64,000 nucleotides of DNA from positions 82,909,245 through 82,973,244 of the forward strand of contig OZ026619.1 of the NCBI GenBank assembly GCA_964020975.1, read 5' to 3'. Below the pieces are notes generated by a model. The model searched no databases. It was not told the origin of the DNA and saw only the letters and a list, made by a program, of their open reading frames with translations. Each line of letters opens with the position of its first letter. Within the stretch, counting starts at the first letter, position 1. Both the position numbers and the translations under genes were made by a program. Origin of the DNA: Hermodice carunculata (taxonomy: Eukaryota > Annelida > Polychaeta > Eunicida > Amphinomidae). This document shows positions 48,421 through 61,830 of the stretch, one piece after another.

Positions 48421-50034
48421 CACAGTAGAAACGGAGTAGTGAGGTGGGGCAGACATAATGATATATATGTACAGTCAACGACACACGACTTGCCAGGCAG
48501 CGTCTCCTGTCACAGCAGGGCAGTGTGGATGGCTGGCATGCCATACACCACTAGTGTCCCGCCTTCCAACCCCAGGTCTGGCCACCCTGCATAGTGCCAA
48601 ATATGACAAAGTTTAAGGGTGGGGCACGCTTGGCACTACATATGTTTTTATTCAGATTTCTTTTCCCCCCATATCAATTTTTCACTGTCTTCAGTGGGAA
48701 ACTAGTGGATTGGCCAGTAGTTGCATTGAGATGGCAGGGCAAAGGGAACCACGGCATTAGTGTTAATTATAAGTGCTGAATGCCCTTTTCACATACATTC
48801 CTTTTCTAAACTTGTCACCATCCATTCTGTACCTTTTAATCAAGTATTTGGGGACCTAGCAGTGTGGTTGAGGGATAACTTGTGCAGCCATTTGCATGAA
48901 AGAAAGCATATCAATCAACCACAATGCCATGTTTTGGCAACCTGGTATGGCCTGTAGTGCTCCATTCAGTCAAAACTTGGCTACAACTTCCAGAGTTCAT
49001 CAAAAGTCCATACATTATACTTTTATACAATATCACAGCCTTTCTCTATGCTTTCAGAGATCAACATGAAAGCAGCAAATAAAAATCTGACCACCGGAAC
49101 ATGTTCCTGGTTGTCAGTGTTCATAAACCTCCCGGGGAAAATATGGGTATGTCTCACTCAACCAGGTTTTCATAACCTGGTCCACAATTCTGAGACCTGA
49201 TACTTGAGATATGAGGGTGCGATGGCCTGGGGTCTCTCTTGATCTGTCTACACTCTGCAAGTGTTACAAGGATGCCTTGGACTCTAGCCTCCCCCCTGGC
49301 TACATTCCCTGGGATTCCGCCACGTGAGGCATGCGCCACCTATGTTGTCCCTCCTGTGTGGTAGGCACCTCTGCCCCTTACATCTCCATCCTACCTCTGA
49401 GAACCGGCACACCAGGCTCAAGTACCTGGGCATCTGAACCCCACACCTGCTCACATACGTTACATATAGCTACCTTTGCATATCCCTGTGCCACGCAGTA
49501 GGTTTTACACCAATATGTGACACCACAGTTGCTAATGCAGGTCTAGATTTCACTCTGAAATTACTTTATGATTATATACGTGGTCTATTCTAATGCCAGG
49601 CATGTACACGCTTGAAATTTGCACATAGCCAAAAGCTGTGACATTAATATGATAAACTGTATGTTGTGCTTGTGAATGAAATTATATCATGACAAAGCTG
49701 TTTTGCTTATTATCTGCATGTAATGCAAGTGTTATTCATTAACACCGTTGGCAAAGTATGCCCCACAGCAAAACTTTGCATGGTCAAGTTGAGAACCTTA
49801 AAATCATATTTTATTTCTGTGAAAACTAGAATTACAAGTGTGTAGATCAATATGTCATACAAAGTTGTGTGTGAATCCTCACAACAAATAAACAAATGTA
49901 AAATCACAGCTGCACATGAAAGAAAAAGTTGTATAAAAAAATCCAGAGACACGACTGACGGAACATTTATCCACACTGTGAAAAATATTGTATCAAGGTG
50001 AAACATTTAGCCCCAGTAATGCTGCATCCATCTC

Positions 50035-50479
50035 TATATCAGATGACAGACTGATGATTTATAAGCATTCATATTCATAATCAAGGCTGAATGAATGTAA
50101 ATTGTCATTTAAACAAGGTACACATTCAGGGCACACTAAATAGGAAGCCATGCAGTTGGGCCAAAAACAAAACGAAACAAAACTGAACAAACTCATATTG
50201 GCCTCTGTCTACTTACCAACTTGTGTACTCTGTACCACTGATCGAGACCAGGTTCTGACTGGCTGACGCACACAGGTACGGCAGCTTCGACACACAGGTT
50301 ACCTGTAGCTGTAACTGTGGTCAGTATCAACTATACACTGACAGCTGTGCGCCTGTACCTGCTGGGACCCCACTGCTAATAACCATGATATTACACACCG
50401 TACCTTCATAAAATGTGGCTACTCTGTCCACTTTTATATATCAGATGACAGTCTGGTGATTTATATGCATTCAGATCTA
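50035..50479 (+). repeat. Pair of about 43-bp direct repeats, 402 bp apart
   Basis: TATATCAGATGACAG-CTG followed by TGATTTATA-GCATTCA occurs at 50035-50077 and 50437-50479. Origin unknown. Confidence 0.6.
50431..50440 (-). promoter_or_regulatory. Candidate TATA box upstream of a possible 5' untranslated exon
   Basis: The minus strand reads TATATAAAAG at 50440-50431. About 215 bases downstream is a consensus donor GTTG|GTAAGT (exon end 50217). Together they would make a non-coding first exon of about 190 nt for a minus-strand gene, possibly the protocadherin 24 kb away. The TATA overlaps one of two direct repeats, which lowers confidence. Confidence 0.25.
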
Positions 50480-53400
50480 TGGGGCATGTGTCTGGTAAAA
50501 TTTACTTTCAGTACATGCACTATTGGTTTGTTCTGCTGTTAATAAGGTCCATAAAGCACACTTTTGAAAAACGTCTAGTTTAACATATCTCTGGAATGTA
50601 CTGATGGTCTGCACAACAATTCGGAAACTGCAAGGTCTGGAGCCCAGAGACACTACAATATATGTGACTTTTTCAAAGAGGCATCTTTAGCGTCTAAAAT
50701 CAACACAGTTTCATTTGATACTCCTTGTTTATTTAATACGACGATTTTAGTGTGTGAATATAACATATCCATCAATTGAGCATGGCAGAGTTAGTGCATC
50801 AGCTCATTTAAGTGACATTACTATGGTTTGACAATGTGATATTTACAGTGATTCTCACAGGCCGTGCAATTTTACTGTCATTTGGCGAAAAACCAACTAG
50901 TACCCTAACGTGGCAAGTTTAAAAATATTTGCACGAAAAAGGTTTTATCTGAGGTGTAAACTGACTGACAGTCTCTGCGAAACTAATCAAATGCAACACA
51001 ATAATCCCTAAAATGCAAAATCAATGTTTTGTCAAGCGGGGGAGTCAAATTTTCCACAAAGATCTGACAGATGGGGTATATGACAAGATCTACTGGGCCT
51101 TTACAGACTTAAACACTGGGGTAAGAAAACCCACAAAATCTAAATTAAAAGTTGATCCTTTGAGGCTGCGGAATAATTAATGGTTCAACACGGTGCCTTT
51201 GTTTGTGCATTTTGCCAGAAATTCCTGCAAGATTACCAGCAGACTGCCACATAAACAACACAAAACCTTGTGTCTTAAATGTGTGTGTACTTTGATTTGA
51301 TCGTAATACTGTACAGAAAGCACTTAAGCTATTTCAACATAGGACTTGACAAAGACCCTGACTGGTTTCCCATGGCTATAAGCCATAGTTAAATTTTCCG
51401 CGTTTTGATAGGAATTGAGGCTGAAAGACATTGTGCTGCAATCTGGAATGGACTGGTACCAATGTTGAAGACAAATCAACAAAAGTGAAGAGCCGTGTTC
51501 TCATCTATCACATATATCCACATTGGAAGTCCTTTGGAGGTAACTTGAGTGTTTGTTCAGCTAATGGATCAATGTATCTTTGCACTAAACACTCACCAAA
51601 TCTAGAATATTGTTGATGATATTGGCCAATATAGAGGGGGTGCAGCGACCCTTTCTGTTCGCTTTTTGAAATGTGAGGCCAATCTATGAGATTGAAGTAA
51701 AGGAACTCAGATTGTGAACAAAAGACTTATCGACCATAAAGTACATGGAGAAGATACCTTGACATGTAATAACATTCCTGGTGTCTGCATTCTCAATTTA
51801 ATACTGATGCATGTCACTTCAGTTACCATGTTATCCCTTTTAAGCACCCTAGGTTCTTGCGAAATTGAATTGAAATGAGCTCCAATTGTAGACCTAAATT
51901 AGGAACATTTTAGATGTTAATTGGTAAATCATCATCATAATACGTACAAAAAATGTTCAATATTTCAGAACTTTTTGTGCCAGAAAAATGGGGTAGGGGG
52001 TACCTAAAAGGGATAATATGGTAAAACTTTTTTTTTCTATTTTGTTGCGCGATTTTTTAAAAACTTTTATCGTGTTGGTGGAAAATAATGCTCACTATTC
52101 AGCACGCTTTTTTTTTTTTTTTACAGCAGGTGCAACTAAGTAAATTGAATAAAGTGTAAAGTCAAAGACAACACATACAAAATCAGAACCACCCTCACTT
52201 CAGGGAACTGTCATTATTGTGTTTTGTTGCTATCAGTTTTTCAAGTGTTAATTGAGAACCTTGTGTGATGTCGAAATGCACGAATGTCCTGGCTGTTGCC
52301 TAGGTGCCCAGTTGAGGCAACATTTTTCTGTGACACAGGCTGCTCTCATCAGCAGCCAGCCTGGGCAGGTGTGGCAGCCAGGTGGACACTGGCGCTTCAA
52401 AGGCACTGCCCATTGTTTACGTGTGACACCAAATACCTTTCACTATGTCCCCTTGATGGACACTCTTGTCTGTGCCTTGGATCGCAATCATCCCTCATTA
52501 CTCCCGATGCCTTGTGGTCAAATTCCTTCTCTTGTTTTCTGCTACTAGGAGACCTCACCATTACTAACCCAAACAGTATTTTGACCTGAGATGCAGGCCA
52601 CAATGGGGTAATGTACCCTGGAGAGGCACTGGGTGTTAAGTGCTAATGCGCCTGCAGGTGTGACTTGGGGCAATACCTGCCCCTAATTCTCACCTACCCC
52701 CGTAATTTGACCTGTAACTCCATGTAAGTCTACTTTCTGCCACCCAGGGTTCCACCCTAGACACCTAGACAATATTTCTTGACTTCTGCTAGCACGCCCC
52801 ATCTCTTTATTGCCCCACTGTCTTGGTCCAATTAACCCCACAGTTGCACATGCAGGGACTCCCAATTACCTCAGATTACAGGGCAGTCCCACAATCTTAG
52901 AGCTTGCGCTGACATTTGAGAAAATTTCTCTGGAATTTACTGCAGAGTGGTGGGGGCTATAGCCATTACTGACACTTTGGGGTGCCGCTTTTGCTGCAAG
53001 AAACACCACTGCATGTCCGCTCAGCCTGTTACTCACCAACAATGGAACAACAGGTACAACTGAGACAAAACTATGCTACTGACACAGGTCCCTTATATAC
53101 TTATATACAGGCACACAAAGCTTGAGCTCTGGGTGAAGATAAATCTTATATAATTGAGGCTTGCTAATTCAAAGAAACTGATACAATTAGGATTGGGTCT
53201 TCTGTGTGTAAATGTTCCCCATCCAGTAGGGGTTGTTCTCTTATTTTTTCATATTCTCAGGCAGCTTAGGGAACCTCACATGGTGTGCATTGATCCAATT
53301 TCCACAAATACATAATGACTTTGAGTGTGCATACAAGAGAGAACCATGTAATGCTCCCTGACAGGGTCTGTCTACTTAGACCGATTATAGGCTTCTATTT

Positions 53401-54537
53401 ACCTGCGGGATTGTTATTTAACTGAAACCAAAAGTTTATAATAGGGAAGTTGAATCTCTCAAAAGCAAGGCTAACTTGTGTCAGATGACGCCACAGCTGT
53501 ATGACTGCATTTTTCCTGTCATATTTGTGTACTTTTGGTCTTTCCATCCCACATGCCCATTGAGGCCAGATTCTAGTGAGAGGTGAGTTGCCCATTAAGG
53601 TAAATTGTCCACGCTGGCACTAGGCTTTGTTGGTCGATTAAACCTATCACCTCTGACAGTAGACAATAACATAAAGCCTTCCTGAGGCCTTCTTTCCCAG
53701 TGAAAACATTACCTAACACTACGAGTAACCACTGCGGTGATATCATCTACTACTTTGCACTCCTTTGATTCCCTCGGAATGAGATACTCTTTTAGCTGAA
53801 CATTCCATCTTGGTTACACGGAACAGTTTGACCAGCTGAAACAATCAAGGTTTGACTTCAGTGTGAAAGAAACTGAAAAGAACTTGAAAAAGAACACTTC
53901 AGACCTCAGTCATCACTGTGCCCTGTTTAAAATTTGCAGTACGGACTTACTAGACGCGGTCCCTCTAATGTATTGTAATAGCACTATTGTGCATGTTTTC
54001 ATGCAACCCAACTCACCATTGATTAACCTCTATTCTTGTTCACTCACACTCCAGGCTACACTTTGCCCCCAGAAACAAACCCACACCCAATCTTGACTTG
54101 ACCTTTCAGACCACCACGCACTCTACTCGGCTTTTTCTCTGTGTGTTTTCAAGCTCCAAATAGTTGACGCATTCAATAACCTCTGTCAAGAGAGGGCAGG
54201 TTTATAATCTTTAGAAAAATTGGGTGTGGAAGTTGAAGAAACAACACTGGTCAATGTTGATCTGTTTGTTGACAAAATAAACTCATGTTACAGGCGACTG
54301 GAACATCAACAGTGAGTTTTTCTGTTTCCCAGATGCGGATTTTTCCCCTTTTCAATCCCAGAACCTGGATCTTTCTGCAGTCCCTACTTTATACTTCACA
54401 CTGTCACATACTACTTCAAACTCTGGTCCTTGTATTGAACTTAGGCCAAAAAAGAAAATAATTGTTTGTTCCCCTTAACCTGACCACCCTATCTCTCAAC
54501 CTCCCTACTGCTCCCCTGTTAACTTACTTCTGACTCG

Positions 54538-54552
54538 CCCCCCCCCCCCCCC
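54538..54552 (+). repeat. C15 homopolymer followed by AATA repeats
   Basis: Fifteen C, then AATAAATAAATAAATAAA. Confidence 0.9.
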
Positions 54553-55193
54553 AATAAATAAATAAATAAAAACACCTACCTACCCAATATTGTGGAATAT
54601 TTAACAAACAAAACATACTGACCCACTCAAATTGTCAGACTAAAAAAAAAAAAAAAAAAAAATATGCCTAACTACCCCAAATTTTTTTCCCATTAGGGGA
54701 AACACATTCATATTTTTTGTTTGCCTTATCAATCTCAAAAGTGGCTGACAGCGGCCACAAATCTAATGTTGTGTACTTCAAACTTATAAAAAACAACTCA
54801 TAATGGGTTTAAGGGTGGGGGGTGGTAAAGCTCCCGTCTTCAATAAGGAACTCTAGTCCACTTACTTCTAGAACTCTTTTTCTTTTTTGTTTTGTTTTTT
54901 TATTATACCACACCCATATAAAGCTACGTCAATCTGCAATTGTTATAGTCTTTACATTTTACATCCATATCAATAAATTAAGTTGGTCTTTTAAATTTTT
55001 GAAATTCAAAGTACAGTGTAGTGTAAAATTAAGACCTAAAGATATTTTTAGAAGCACAAAATGATTCCTTGGAAAATATATTGAACTTTATATTTAGTGA
55101 GTTTGCAGATGATCAGATGAACCTGTTTTTTTTAGAAAAGCTGTCACATTTTAATCAAGTTCAGTATCTCTGCTACACTCTGCTTGCGATAGA

Positions 55194-55370
55194 ATATTCA
55201 GATTTACAACCAGATATGAATATATTTCCAAGAAAATTATTTTATTTAATTTAGATACATTCTAAAAACTAATAATTCCAATATTCAGATTTACAACCAG
55301 ATATGAATATATTTCAAAGAAAATTATTTCATTTAATTTAGATACATTCTAAAAACTCTAATAATTCCAA
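55194..55370 (+). repeat. 87-bp tandem duplication
   Basis: The unit starting ATATTCAGATTTACAACCAG at 55194 repeats at 55281 with only a few differences, so the duplication is recent. It falls partly in a 61-codon ORF that looks incidental. Confidence 0.85.
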
Positions 55371-56959
55371 ATGTAGTTTGTTACAGGTATCTTAGAAGTT
55401 AAAAGCACTACAAGCTCTTGAAGTGGGTAAACCGGTGTCCCTCAGTGAAGAAGGAGAGTTTTACTGTCATCAGCTGATGGCTTGTTTTTTTTAAAACTTT
55501 GTTCGTGTTTCATAGGCTTCCACTCTCCTATGCTTAAAAAAGGCAAAAACAAAAACAAACAAACAAAAAAAAAAACAAACCCTCCACGTAATGTGGGTGT
55601 CATTATATCCCCGATGTATTCAAACATGCATTTTTGTGTAACCCTGTAGAAAACCTGCCTATGTTGTGCGGGAAAAAATGCAGCCAGGAATCCTACACTT
55701 ATGGCATAAGCATGCCATATACCTGTGATCATTTGCCATTCACCTTCAAAGCACCAAACTTCACCCGACTGACTCGCTGCTTCTCAAGGTGATGTGCTCC
55801 CACATATTGACATTCCTATCAAGTGCACTTCTTTTTTTTTTTCTAATCCATTTCAGTTTTGGTCCCACCTGTTTTTAAATCTTTGACAGCTATACTTATT
55901 TTTGCTGACATGCCATTCTCTCTGTTGAATTAGTTTTCTATTCATGTGATTTTTTGTTGTTGTTGTAATGTTTGGCATCCCGAGGAAAATGTTATGGTAT
56001 AAGAAACAAGATGCAACTTGGAGCTACATGATCTGCAAAAATGTTACAGAATTATTTGGTTGATGTCTTAGTGCACCACAAAAAATACTAAATTAAATTA
56101 AAGTGAGGTGGAAAGTTCCTTGCACAATGCATTTTGAAGCACTTTTATGGTTGACAATTGGCAAAATAACGTAAAAATCAGTGGTAAAAATGCACTCGTG
56201 TGTGCATTCTGTGAGACTTGGATCACTTCTGGTAAACACTCTATGTTTGGTGTCACTGGAAAGTTCATAACTTCATCTACATTGGTAAGATTTCCCACAG
56301 GCTAAATTTGACTGCAATGCAGTTAGTCTATGTCAAACATCACTGTTTCAAAGGTTAGCAACGTTCAGATGATCCTTTCTATTGGCTGACAGTGACATAG
56401 CTGGATCGTCATGTGACCTGCTTGAATAATTTATGCTGACAGTTAGTCATGTGGACCAATAGGCACACGGATATCTCTCAGATGGTCACTCCCTCCCAGG
56501 ACCTCTGCCCACAGGTCTCATCAACTTGTTTATGATACCATGGATACTGGTCATGACACAGCGGCACATCCAGCTCTTTTGCTACCATAAAAGAGTAAAA
56601 TTTTGATATTTTCCCGGGATTAAGACTGCGGAAGTGCTCATGAAGCATGATCTGTCATGATTGCGAGAGGTAAACGAGGAAATTTGCATACATTTGGTAC
56701 CAATCAAGGCAAAGTGTTGTGCCATGACTCCACTGTACATTGAAAGAACTGTTTTTGCTAAACATGTTGCATTTTACCTACACTAAATCTGGCCACTTAT
56801 TGTAAATAACTTGTACATGAAGATCAAGTGTTGTACAGCTATAAATAGTCCCCCACCAAGGAAAAGATAGCACAATTGACTGCACTAGTACAATAGTGGT
56901 TAATTTATGTGCAATAACTTCTGATTAAAAAAAAAATCCAAAACTTAGTGAAATATGAT

Positions 56960-58225
56960 AGGATAACGTAGCTGGGTAAGACCTGTTTGGGATATTATCT
57001 GGATCAGCCTGACCTAATTTCAAGGTTACAGGGTTACTTATGTGAAATTGGTTACAGACAGGCTATGATACTAATGATGGAGCCTTGGCCTGTGGTGACC
57101 ATTACACATTAATAGGAAGTGTGTCTGGAGTGTCTTTCGGTGTTGCTAATTTGGATCTTGAAAGATCTAATCAAGGTCAGAGGCCTAATATTGGTTTATA
57201 TTTGAAAAGCAGTGCATTTTAAGGCCCTGGTTATTGTTAAACATGAGTACGAATGGATACATGCGCTTTCATTTGGAGCGGTCACAGTTGACCTTGAGCA
57301 AACTTTAGAAAAGGTCAAATCAAGGTCACAGGGGTGAACTTTGTTAGGTTTATGGCCTATTTGTTCACATTATGATAACTTACAAATAACGAGAGTTACC
57401 TCAACCAAATTTGGTGTGTAACCCTCTTATGAAGAACTTGTATGGGATTGCATACTACTGACCTCGAACCTGTGTCATCTTTGTCAGTTTTATGGTTGGT
57501 ATAGGAAATATCACCCGGAGAAGCTAAAACTTTATGGGTCAAAGGTCAAGGTTACTGTGGCCCAATTCTGGTGCAGAACACACCCCTTTCCTACATGTAT
57601 GTGGTGTCCACACACCAAATTTAGCAGCTACAGGTGTTTTGGTACGGGAAATATGGCCTCTACAATTTAAACTTTATAAGGGGTCAAAGGTAAAAGTCAC
57701 AGTGACCCAATAGGAAAGGTCAGAATTAGCTTTAAGGCGTTTATTCGCCCCAATTCACAACTGAATACACAAACTTTTGGAAGGCTAGACCTGTGTATTC
57801 CCATTAGTTTGTATGTTAAAGCAACCTTAAACAAACTAGTCACTTTTGCAGCTGTGGTTATATGATTTTTGTGAGGTATTTAGTTATGCATCTAGATTTA
57901 CCGTCTGAAATTTGGTGTTTCTATGTGGAGTAGTTTTCAAGTTATTAAGTGGCAAATTACAACATAAAGTAATTGGAATACACAACCCTAGCCCTCCACT
58001 GACTGCAGTGCCCTCTTTTAGGCAGTTCTTGAACCTTCTGCTCTTGCCCTTGCCTATTCTGTGGTGCATGCATGACACACCTCTCCCATAAAGTGTCCGT
58101 CCACACACCAAATGTGGCAGGTGTAGGTTCTATGGTAGGGAGAATATGGCCCCAAACAAGCTTTGTCAGAAGGGCGGACATAAGGACAAGGTGCCCCCCA
58201 ATAGTCCCTGGTGGGGGACTAATAA
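56960..58225. mobile_element. Modular AGGTCA-rich dispersed repeat
   Basis: Contains recurrent GGTCAAAGGTCAAGGT-type phrases (about 57281-57330, 57538-57560, 57678-57710) and two related modules of about 55 bp (57604-57657 and 58092-58151) sharing CCACACACCAAAT and GAATATGGCC words. It appears to end in a small hairpin AGTCCC-tggtg-GGGGACT followed by AATAA. The left boundary is a guess. The ORFs of 75-90 codons are incidental. Family not identified. Confidence 0.45.
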
Positions 58226-60724
58226 ACAAGATAATAAGATTTGACGCTGTGGAGATCTATCACATGTGGTAACAGTCACTTTAAACACATTACTGCAGAA
58301 TAAATCAGAGCGTTTTACATGTAAGAGATGTATCAAGCACATCTTTTGCTGTAACTCGTGCTCTGGGACCCCAAATGGTCAATGCAGCATATATTGTGAC
58401 TGGCTTTCAAACAAAATTAACACAAAAATTGCATCTATCACAAGTGACAGGTTCAACTTAATTAGCTATTTGCATAAGCCTCCCTCTGATGAACCTGTTA
58501 TCAGGAATTAAGAAATATTGTTCTAGCTAAGTGCAGTACCTACCAGTTCTGTGTAGTGAGTCATTTAACACTGCTAAGTGACTTTTTTCTTATGTGAGTT
58601 TGCTTGTTTTTTTTTTCTCCCCAAAATGAGACCCATGGTGTAAACATCTTTTACCTAGTGCAAAAAAAAAAAAAAGGAAAGAATTTTGCTTACTTTCCCA
58701 TAAAAAAAAGTTTCTAAAATGATGGAATAAATTTACATTCTTTTTCTAGAAACCACAACGGTTATGCTTTCTTCCCCTGTGACAAGGGACCTTCCTGAGC
58801 GTCACTTAAAACAAGTGTCCCACAGCACCAAAGCAACTCTAGAGCACAAGTGTCAACCGACTCACCTGGCACACAACCTCATCTGCTCGCTATTCCCAGC
58901 CGGCTACTGGCGTCACAAAGTATCTCCTTGCCCTGGCCTCTCTTGTTGATATTTGCAAAGAATATTTAACGCTGATGCCATGCAAAATAAAACGGTAAGA
59001 ACTCTTCCCACAAGATATTAAGAGGCTTATGCTGTTTTGACACAACTTGACAATCTGCTGCCTCAAGAGTGTGAGCCGTGCCCGAGGCTGGCCAGTCGCT
59101 GCCGCTATAAGGATTTTTTTACTTCCTAACCCCGCTTACTCCGGATGTTGAAAACCAATTTCCTAACACAATACAATTCCTATGATTTCAAGCTGCCCAT
59201 TTCGATTACAATAGATCTATAGCCACAGCGCTGACAGTTCTTGTAATTGTTTTGCATGCCTGAGTAATCATTCCAATCCCAGATACAAACATTTAGATAC
59301 AAGCTTCCACCAACAAGTGCCTAATCTGATTAAAGTCCACCCTGAAAACAGGCTCCGAGATCTGGACTTGCCGTTATTTGTGTATTATTGATACGGCAGA
59401 GTTCAGTTATTTGTATGTTTATGCAAAGCCTATAATTCCATAAGGTCACGGTTATGTTGGCCATGGACCACCAATAATATGTTTGTGTGAAATAATATTT
59501 AACTGTGTACATGGGATATAATTATGTCATTAACTTACACAATGAGCTTCCTGAAATGTAAAACATGATTTTATGCCACTGTAATTTATTATTGCTGTTT
59601 TTTTTTTAAATTCTCATAATGTTTGCAGCTACTCTGATCGCTCTACTGCATGTACAAGTTTGGGGAAAATTCTCTTCCTTTAACCTGATCCTTCACACAA
59701 TTTGCAGCAAAGTAGGTTGAGTAACCCCCCATTGGAGTAAACTTAAAAAGAAGTTACAGGGCAAATTGCAACATACTTTAAAAATTGCCCAATCTAATTA
59801 CAAACGATAAAAGGCAACTAGAATGGTCCAATGAGGGTCCAATACTCACCCCTGTGCATCCATTGTGACACAACAATGTCACCCTCCAGTCACACCTTTC
59901 ACCTATTTACCTCGCTACAGGTTTGAAATTTCCCCCTTTTCTGCTGAATGTGATTAGCAAGAAAACATAATCGGCGAGTCTGCCCTGTAATTACATTTAA
60001 TTAGGCCATCGACCTTTAAGCTATCACTACATACTGTGAGGAATATGGCAGAAAACGTAACTGGTTTTGTCCTCTGTCGTTTTGTACGGGAATCAAGTTG
60101 GATGTTGGGACAGTCAATAGAGTTACCCTGGTGACAACAGAAGGTATTCAGTCCAGCAGGCACACACCCAACAGTAGAAGTCAGTAATTGCCTCACTTTG
60201 ACAGAGTTTACCCCTCTCTACAACTCCTAGACTCTAGACTGGAACCATTCACACTGCCACTCACACTTGGTGTTGGGAACTGGTGTTTTGCCGAGCGTTT
60301 TTGCCAAGTCCAAATACCAGAGTCACAAGTTTTGAAAAGAGTGCAGCTTTCACTGCATGTACTGTGTGTTATCACTCATCATCCCCCAGACATCTAGGGA
60401 TCTGGCTCTGACAGAATAGACTGTCAGGCTGGGATGGAACCTGTACTTATCAGGACCATATTCCATTAACACCCATGATAGCCGATGATCACAGAGTGCA
60501 TCGGAGAAATATGTTGACCAGGGAAGATCTTCTGACTCTGATGCCTTGTTGTTTACAGCATGCCAGCTGATGAGGCGTATGTTTACCTTTATTGGTGACA
60601 ATCACAAGAAACATTGTACTTTACTCTATTGTTACAATTATTAATCCAGATTCAATTTTTTTTTCAAAAGAACATCTTCATTCAAGTACCACCAAGCCCA
60701 TATTTCCCGAGAAAGGAGGTTTCA

Positions 60725-60783
60725 GGTCAACAGCTTTACATAGTGCCCTTTGATAATGGGGCACCAATGAAAGCTGTAAACTT
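60725..60783. repeat. Hairpin family copy G
   Basis: GTCAACAGCTTT pairs with AAAGCTGTAAAC, and GTGCCC-TTTGATAATG with its inverse in the right arm. Confidence 0.5.
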
Positions 60784-60879
60784 AGCCTCCAACTCAGCAC
60801 TGACAGGTTTTCAACAGAAAAGTCTTCATGATACAGTCCAGGAACTTCCAGATATTTAAAGCTTGAGGTTTTACTTAAA

Positions 60880-60992
60880 AAACAAAACAAAAACAAACAA
60901 ACAAACAAACAAAACAAACACACCCAAAAAAAAAAAAAAAAAAAATACAAAAAAAACAAAAAACAAACAAACAAACAAACAAACAAAAAACC
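60880..60992 (+). repeat. (AAAC)n and poly-A low-complexity tract
   Basis: Two AAAC microsatellite blocks separated by an A run of about 20. Confidence 0.9.
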
Positions 60993-61202
60993 AAATATGA
61001 AACATCATTTTTGCTCCTATGTCTATGGGTCATGCAGAAATCAGCAAGCCACAGAGTATTTTCCTGAAGTCCCGAAGATGGTTAATACAAATGAAACTAG
61101 AAAAGTGTCCAAAGTTTGGACAAAGAGGCCCCCATGTCATTGGCCCCCATCAGCACTGGAAAGAGTAGCATGTAATTGGTGCAAGACTTCAAACATAATT
61201 TT

Positions 61203-61830
61203 GTGAAATCTTCACACGGATAATAATTGTACACACGTAACTTTTCACATGTATTGATAGATATTCCTGTCAAGTGTCATGGCTATACCTGAAATACGTC
61301 ATGAGCTACACATGGCACTGGTTTCATAGTTGCATGTAAAAAACTTCTTGAGACATGTGCGACACAAATCTGACAAGTCCAAGGTTGAATCAATATTTTC
61401 ACTTATTAATGATTAATTACCAGAGGATAATTAATCTAAGAGACAAACAAAACCCCAGGTGCACATCTTCATATACTGATTAATGGTCCCACCACGTTCC
61501 ACATGTGTACCTCAAATATATGTACTTTATGGTATACATGCGACATACATCTGACAAGTCGAATGTTGAATCAACATTTTCCCGAAGTTAATTATGATTA
61601 ATTAACACAGAATATTTAATCCAAGAGACAAACAATACCCCAGGTACACACCTTCATATATTGATAAATGTTCCCACCAAGTTTCATGATTGTACCTCAA
61701 ATGGTTTTTTAGATATGCGAGACACTAATCTGACAATTGTCAGAAGGAAGGACAGACAAGGGCAAATCAAAATGCCCCCCTCTATGTGAGGACACACAGA
61801 CACACACATGCACCCCACCTTAATTACTTG
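61203..61830 (+). repeat. Dispersed element with 180-bp internal tandem units
   Basis: Units recur at 61370, 61551 and 61730 (start of CTGACAA). Each carries GTTGAATCAA, GATTAATTA, AAGAGACAAACAA, CCCCAGGT-CACA and TACCTCAAAT. The right end has GGAAGGACAGACAAGGG and GCCCCCCTCTATGTGAGG. Non-coding. Confidence 0.65.

Larger units (their letters stand above)
47952..56959. other. Intergenic or 5' intronic sequence, no gene seen
   Basis: Holds a 64-bp tandem repeat (48251-48420), a pair of 43-bp direct repeats (50035 and 50437), a candidate promoter and first exon (50217-50440, minus), a C15 run (54538-54552), an A run near 54641 and an 87-bp tandem duplication (55194-55370). Two comparatively GC-rich stretches (49140-49450, 52260-52900) have no recognisable ORF. 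Confidence 0.5.
58226..61202. other. Intergenic or 5' intronic sequence, no gene seen
   Basis: Contains one hairpin of the dispersed family (60725-60783) and an A/C-rich tract (60880-60992). ORFs up to 102 codons show no domain; the 102-codon minus-strand ORF is the translation of the A/C tract. Confidence 0.5.

Noticed and set aside
58200-58225. Helitron 3' end (hairpin followed by CTAA)
   Set aside because: The hairpin overlaps the CTAA instead of lying about ten bases upstream, and no matching 5' TC end was identified.
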